DNA from: Streptomyces griseocarneus
GTDB taxonomy: Bacteria > Actinomycetota > Actinomycetes > Streptomycetales > Streptomycetaceae
Direction of reading: 5' to 3'
Assembly: GCF_014655595.1 (NCBI RefSeq)
Contig: NZ_BNBL01000016.1
Span: forward strand, 62,001-126,000
Length of the DNA stretch: 64,000 nucleotides
Position 1 is the first letter of the stretch. The number at the start of each line of letters is the position of its first letter. The position numbers and the translations under genes were made by a program. Positions 60,147-64,000 of the stretch are shown one piece after another. The notes below the pieces were generated by a model. The model saw nothing but the letters and a program-made list of their open reading frames with translations. It was not told where the DNA came from and searched no databases.

Positions 60147-62107
60147 GACGTGAGCTCCTCGTCGGTCAGGTACTTCCTCAGCTCTTCCTTCTCGAAGAGC
60201 TCGAGCAGGTCGCCCCGGATCGGCGGCATCTCCCGGCGCTCCAGCCGGATCAGCCCGAGGACCGAGTCGGCGGCGGCGGGCTCGGCGGACTCGTCGGCCA
60301 GCCGGCAGACGAGGTTGACCCGCCGCCAGCGCCGGTCCATCCCCGGGTGGTCGTCGCGGGTGTGCCCGCCCCGGCTCTCCTCGCGCTCCAGGGCCGCCCG
60401 CGCCACGCACTCGCTGACCAGCAGCATGTTGCGCAGGTCCAGGGCCAGGTGCCAGCCGGGATTGAACTGCCGGTGCCCCTCCACGCCCGCCCGCCGGGCC
60501 CGCGCGCGCAGCCCGGCCAGGCGGTGCAGGGCCTCCTCCATCTCGCTCGCCCTGCGGATGATGCCGACCAGGTCGCCCATGGTCTGCTGCAGCTCCTGGT
60601 GCAGGGTGTACGGGTTCTCGGCCACGCCCCCGGCCGCGTTCCCGGCGGCCTCGGCCCCGAACGGGCGCAGCGCCTCCGCCTCGGCCAGCTCGATGTCAGC
60701 GCCCGAGACCTCGGGCGCGGCGCCGGTGGCGAAGGCGGCCGCGTAGCGGGCCGCGTGCAGCCCGGCGCGCCGGCCGAAGACCAGCAGGTCGGAGAGGGAG
60801 TTGCCGCCCAGCCGGTTGGAGCCGTGCATGCCGCCCGCGACCTCGCCCGCCGCGAACAGCCCCGGCACCCCGACGGCCGCCGCCGTGTCCGGCTCGACCT
60901 CGACGCCGCCCATCACGTAGTGGCAGGTCGGGCCGACCTCCATCGGCTCGGCCGTGATGTCGACGTCCGCCAGCTCCTTGAACTGGTGGTGCATCGAGGG
61001 CAGCTTGCGCTGGATGGCCTCGGCGGACATCCGGGTGGAGACGTCCAGGAACACCCCGCCGTGCGGGGAGCCCCGCCCGGCCTTGACCTCGGCGTTGATG
61101 GCGCGGGCCACCTCGTCGCGGGGGAGCAGCTCGGGCGGGCGGCGGTTGTTGTCGGGGTCGGTGTACCAGCGGTCGCCCTCGGCCTCGGACTCCGCGTACT
61201 TCTCCTTGAAGACGTCCGGGACGTAGTCGAACATGAACCGCTTGCCGTCGCTGTTGCGCAGCACCCCGCCGTCGCCGCGGACGGACTCGGTGACCAGGAT
61301 GCCCTTGACGGACGGCGGCCAGACCATGCCCGTGGGGTGGAACTGCACGAACTCCATGTTGATCAGCCGCGCCCCCGCCAGCAGCGCCAGCGCGTGCCCG
61401 TCGCCGGTGTACTCCCAGGAGTTCGAGGTCACCTTGAACGACTTGCCGATGCCGCCGGTGGCCAGCACCACGGCCGGGGCCTCGAGGACGAAGAACCGCC
61501 CGGACTCGCGCTCGTAGCCGAAGACGCCGGAGACCCGGCCGCCCTCGGCGGAGCCGCTGCCGGAACGCGTCTTGAGCACGCGGGTGACCGTGCACTCCTG
61601 GAAGACCTTCAGCCGTGCCTCGTAGTCGCCGTACTCCCGCCGGTCCTCCTGCTGCAGCGAGACGATCTTCTGCTGGAGGGTGCGGATGAGCTCCAGGCCC
61701 GTACGGTCGCCCACGTGCGCGAGGCGGGGGTACTCATGGCCGCCGAAGTTGCGCTGCGAGATCCTCCCGTCGGGCGTGCGGTCGAAGACCGCGCCCCAGG
61801 TCTCCAGCTCCCACACCCGGTCGGGGGCCTCCTGCGCGTGCAGCTCGGCCATCCGCCAGTTGTTGAGGAACTTGCCCCCGCGCATGGTGTCGCGGAAGTG
61901 CACCTGCCAGTCGTCGTTGCTGTTGACGTTGCCCATGGAGGCGGCGATGCCGCCCTCCGCCATCACCGTGTGCGCCTTGCCGAACAGCGACTTGCAGATC
62001 ACCGCGCAGCGCAGCCCCTGCTCGCGGGCCTCGATGGCGGCACGCAGCCCGGCGCCCCCCGCGCCCACCACGACCACGTCCCAGGCCTGCCGGTCCACCC
62101 GTGTCAT
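60143..62107 (-). CDS. fumarate reductase/succinate dehydrogenase flavoprotein subunit
   Basis: 654 residues, normal. FAD-binding VVVVGAGGAGLRAAIEA, the covalent-FAD His region KAHTVMAEGGI, HPTGM, and the catalytic R-rich MHGSNRLGGNSLSDLLVFGRR are intact, with TCHYVMGG before them. It oxidises succinate to fumarate. AGGAGG precedes ATG 62107. It resembles the Sdh1-type complex of mycobacteria (not the four-subunit SdhCDAB), as its cytochrome is a single ~280-residue five-helix protein. Confidence 0.95.
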   Translation of the reverse strand: MTRVDRQAWDVVVVGAGGAGLRAAIEAREQGLRCAVICKSLFGKAHTVMAEGGIAASMGNVNSNDDWQVHFRDTMRGGKFLNNWRMAELHAQEAPDRVWELETWGAVFDRTPDGRISQRNFGGHEYPRLAHVGDRTGLELIRTLQQKIVSLQQEDRREYGDYEARLKVFQECTVTRVLKTRSGSGSAEGGRVSGVFGYERESGRFFVLEAPAVVLATGGIGKSFKVTSNSWEYTGDGHALALLAGARLINMEFVQFHPTGMVWPPSVKGILVTESVRGDGGVLRNSDGKRFMFDYVPDVFKEKYAESEAEGDRWYTDPDNNRRPPELLPRDEVARAINAEVKAGRGSPHGGVFLDVSTRMSAEAIQRKLPSMHHQFKELADVDITAEPMEVGPTCHYVMGGVEVEPDTAAAVGVPGLFAAGEVAGGMHGSNRLGGNSLSDLLVFGRRAGLHAARYAAAFATGAAPEVSGADIELAEAEALRPFGAEAAGNAAGGVAENPYTLHQELQQTMGDLVGIIRRASEMEEALHRLAGLRARARRAGVEGHRQFNPGWHLALDLRNMLLVSECVARAALEREESRGGHTRDDHPGMDRRWRRVNLVCRLADESAEPAAADSVLGLIRLERREMPPIRGDLLELFEKEELRKYLTDEELTS

Positions 62108-62118
62108 CAGTAGGCCTC

Positions 62119-62958
62119 CTAGAAGAAGCGCGGATCGTCGAAGGCGCCACTGGCGACCAGGTAGACATAGAGATCGGCGACCGCCACGCTCACCAGGGAC
62201 GCCCAGGCGAGCTGCATGTGACGGCCGTTCAGGACGCTCACCCACGTCCACATGCGGTAGCGCACCGGATGCTTGGAGAAGGTGCGCAGCCGCCCGCCGA
62301 CGATGTGCCGGCAGGAGTGGCAGGAGAGGGTGTACGCCCAGATCAGCGCGATGTTGGCGAGCAGCACCAGGGTGCCCAGGCCCATGTGGCCCCACGCGCC
62401 GTTCTCGTCGCGGAAGCCCAGCGCCGCGTCGTACGTCAGGATGCCCGCGACCAGCACCGCGAAGTAGAAGAAGTAGCGGTGGATGTTCTGCAGGATCAGC
62501 GGGAAGCGGCTCTCGCCGGTGTACTTCGCGTGCGGCTCGGGCACCGCGCAGGCCGGGGGCGAGGCCCAGAAGCCCCGGTAGTAGGCCTTGCGGTAGTAGT
62601 AGCAGGTCAGCCGGAAGCCCAGCGGGAAGATCAGCACCAGCAGGGCGGGCGACAGGCCCCACCACGAGCCGACGATCTCCCAGTCGGCGCCGGCGGGCAT
62701 GGCCTCGCAGTTCTCCGCGAGGCAGGGCGAGTAGAAGGGCGAGACGTAGGGGGCGGCGTAGTAGTCGCTGCCCGCGAACGCGCGCCAGGTGGAGTAGACG
62801 ATGAACGCCAGCAGGCCGGCCGCCGTGGCGGCGGGCTGCAGCCACCAGCGGTCGCGGCGCAGGTGGCGGGCCGGGATCGCGGCACGCGTGGCGTGGTGGA
62901 CGCCGCGTGCGGCGGGATCCCCGGCCGCGGAGGTCTCGGGTTCGGTTCCAGTGGCCAA
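62119..62958 (-). CDS. succinate dehydrogenase cytochrome b-type membrane subunit
   Basis: 279 residues, five membrane helices. His residues in NIHRYFFYFAVLVAGILTYD and LSCHSCRHIVGG may ligate haem. It starts with TTG at 62958, with CGGAG six bases upstream; no ATG or GTG in frame fits. It anchors the flavoprotein and iron-sulfur subunits. The sequence YYYRKAYYRGFWASPPACAVPEPH is a characteristic long loop of actinobacterial Sdh1-like membrane subunits. Confidence 0.9.
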   Translation of the reverse strand: MATGTEPETSAAGDPAARGVHHATRAAIPARHLRRDRWWLQPAATAAGLLAFIVYSTWRAFAGSDYYAAPYVSPFYSPCLAENCEAMPAGADWEIVGSWWGLSPALLVLIFPLGFRLTCYYYRKAYYRGFWASPPACAVPEPHAKYTGESRFPLILQNIHRYFFYFAVLVAGILTYDAALGFRDENGAWGHMGLGTLVLLANIALIWAYTLSCHSCRHIVGGRLRTFSKHPVRYRMWTWVSVLNGRHMQLAWASLVSVAVADLYVYLVASGAFDDPRFF

Positions 62959-63012
62959 GAAGGACTCCGGTGAGGAGTGGGACGAAGGGGGAACGCCGCT
63001 GCCGGGAAGCGG

Positions 63013-63303
63013 TCAGGGGGCGTGCCTGCGGGAGCCGAGGCCCTCGTCCTCCGCGTCCTTCCACAGCGAGGCGTCGTACGGGGCGTCGGAGACCAGCACC
63101 ATGGCCTGACGGGACTGGTCGGCGGGCCGGGCCGCGCCGTTGCCACGCAGAAGGGCGACGCTCTCGCGCAGGTGTCCGGCATCCGTGCGGACCCGCCGCA
63201 CCTCCAGGCCGCCCTTGCCCAGCCGCTGCTCCAGCCGGCGGATCGAGCGGTCCATATCGTCGAGACAGCGCTGAATGGTGGTCAGTTCATCTTCAACGGA
63301 CAT
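63013..63303 (-). CDS. 96-residue coiled-coil protein at the head of the sdh operon
   Basis: ATG 63303 has GGAAGG nine bases upstream. The first half, VEDELTTIQRCLDDMDRSIRRLEQRLGKGG, is a strong heptad coiled coil. The rest is polar (VRTDAGHLRESVALLRGNG). No membrane helix or Cys cluster is present. It lies 54 bp upstream of the cytochrome gene. I do not recognise the family; a role as assembly or regulatory partner of Sdh is a guess from position. Confidence 0.72.
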   Translation of the reverse strand: MSVEDELTTIQRCLDDMDRSIRRLEQRLGKGGLEVRRVRTDAGHLRESVALLRGNGAARPADQSRQAMVLVSDAPYDASLWKDAEDEGLGSRRHAP

Positions 63304-63583
63304 GATGTGGCCTTCCGCTTCGGCGATTGCGGGTGGCGCCCGGTCATGCGACAGAGAGTGTCGCGCGTCACACCCCTCGAGGGGAAGATAGCCGTCGGGA
63401 TCAGGCCTTTGGGGGAACGCGGTCGCGTGGCGCCGCCGGCCGCCGATCGTTCCCCCAGGTGGGTGGCGTGGCCGCGAACGGCGACGTGTCGGCACGCCTT
63501 CGCACGCGCTCTCGCTTTCAGTGGGCGGCAACACAGGCAGCACACACGGCACGGGCGCCGGACGCCCGGCGGAGGTGGCACCC

Positions 63584-64000
63584 ATGTCGTCCATGCCCAC
63601 GCGGCGCACCCGCCGCTTCGCCGTCCTCGTCACGGCCGCGTCGCTGCTGCCCCTGCCCGTCCTGGCCGGCTGCAGCTCCGGCGGCGGCGCCGGCGATGAC
63701 GACGACGCCCCGTCCGTCGCCCAGGACATCGCCGTCGCCCCCCGCGCCAAGGTCGCCGACCGCGGCACCCTGAACTGGGGCGTGGACGCGCTGCCCGCCA
63801 CCTACAACACCTTCCAGGCCGACGCGGACGCCGCCGCCCACCGGGTCGCGGGGGCCGTGCTGCCCACCCTGTTCACCCTGGACCGCCGCGGCCGCCCGCA
63901 GCGCGACCCCGACTACCTGGCGTCCGCCGAGGTCAAGCAGCGCGAGCCCCGCCAGGTCGTGGTCTACAAGCTCAACCCCAAGGCCGTCTGGAGCGACGGC
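63584..64000 (+). CDS. ABC transporter substrate-binding lipoprotein (3' partial)
   Basis: 139 codons before the window ends. ATG 63584 has GGAGGTGG six bases upstream; ATG 63593 is also in frame. A basic N-terminus (TRRTRRF), hydrophobic core and lipobox VLAGC identify a lipoprotein. The mature start is Ser/Gly/Asp-rich, followed by GTLNWGVDALPATYNTFQ and AGAVLPTLFTLDRRGRPQRDPDYLASAE, the SBP_bac_5 (DppA/OppA) pattern. It probably binds peptides or a related solute. The end of the gene lies beyond the window. Confidence 0.87.
   Translation, partial: MSSMPTRRTRRFAVLVTAASLLPLPVLAGCSSGGGAGDDDDAPSVAQDIAVAPRAKVADRGTLNWGVDALPATYNTFQADADAAAHRVAGAVLPTLFTLDRRGRPQRDPDYLASAEVKQREPRQVVVYKLNPKAVWSDG

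Overview
The window is a stretch of chromosome from a high-GC actinomycete, almost certainly Streptomyces or a very close relative. The grounds are the GC-saturated third codon positions, frequent GTG and TTG starts, a WhiB-like regulator, DUF1707/DUF4245/DUF6542 proteins, SpoIIE-type phosphatases joined to anti-sigma-like ATPase domains, the divergent oxyR/ahpCD locus, and rare TTA leucine codons. No rRNA, tRNA, prophage, insertion sequence with a transposase, or CRISPR array was seen.

Layout. 1-10350: a Tad/Flp pilus locus. It starts inside a CpaE-like ATPase that continues in frame into a TadE-like pseudopilin. Then come a second TadE, CpaF/TadA, TadB, TadC, a 62-residue Flp pilin, a TadG-like protein, a lipoprotein, an OmpA-domain protein and a two-module membrane-anchored surface protein. 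A minus-strand pair (74-residue protein plus DUF1036 protein) and a DUF192 gene lie between these and the A24 prepilin peptidase. 10417-13833: a TetR regulator with an MFS efflux pump, a noncoding stretch with a strong terminator and candidate small RNA, and an aldo/keto reductase. 13939-19038: undecaprenyl diphosphate synthase, PIN-PhoH ATPase, a secreted SLT hydrolase and an AI-2E family exporter. 19109-21363: ahpD, ahpC and divergent oxyR. 21371-26173: a translationally coupled padR-ABC transporter operon behind a perfect 45-bp palindromic operator, then an SPFH protein coupled to a ribbon-helix-helix protein.

26413-41441: a class A penicillin-binding protein, catalase, a GAF-SpoIIE-ATPase phosphatase, a methyltransferase, a DUF402 protein, a class II fumarase, a secreted SGNH hydrolase with a ricin-type lectin tail, a class I fumarase, a DUF1707 protein, a WhiB-like protein and GlpX. 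41621-50527: DUF4245, a nitroreductase, xseB/xseA, an inverted-repeat and duplication zone, an amino-acid permease, ispH, ppgK overlapping a convergent DUF6542 gene, ychF and a Uma2 protein. 50773-64000: a GntR regulator, a second permease, a SPOR peptide, a Nudix hydrolase, an ATPase and PAS-GAF-SpoIIE-ATPase pair, a TPM-domain protein, a four-gene succinate dehydrogenase/fumarate reductase operon and the start of a solute-binding lipoprotein gene.

How it fits together. The pilus genes form one secretion and assembly system whose pilin and pseudopilins carry prepilin cleavage sites suited to the peptidase at 9625. The central part joins C4-dicarboxylate metabolism (two unrelated fumarases, Sdh) with gluconeogenesis (GlpX), peroxide defence (OxyR/AhpCD/catalase) and envelope synthesis (UppS, PBP, SLT). 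Three genes hold a TTA codon (the CpaE-TadE gene, the ABC permease and the methyltransferase). They are therefore candidates for control by the bldA leucyl-tRNA.
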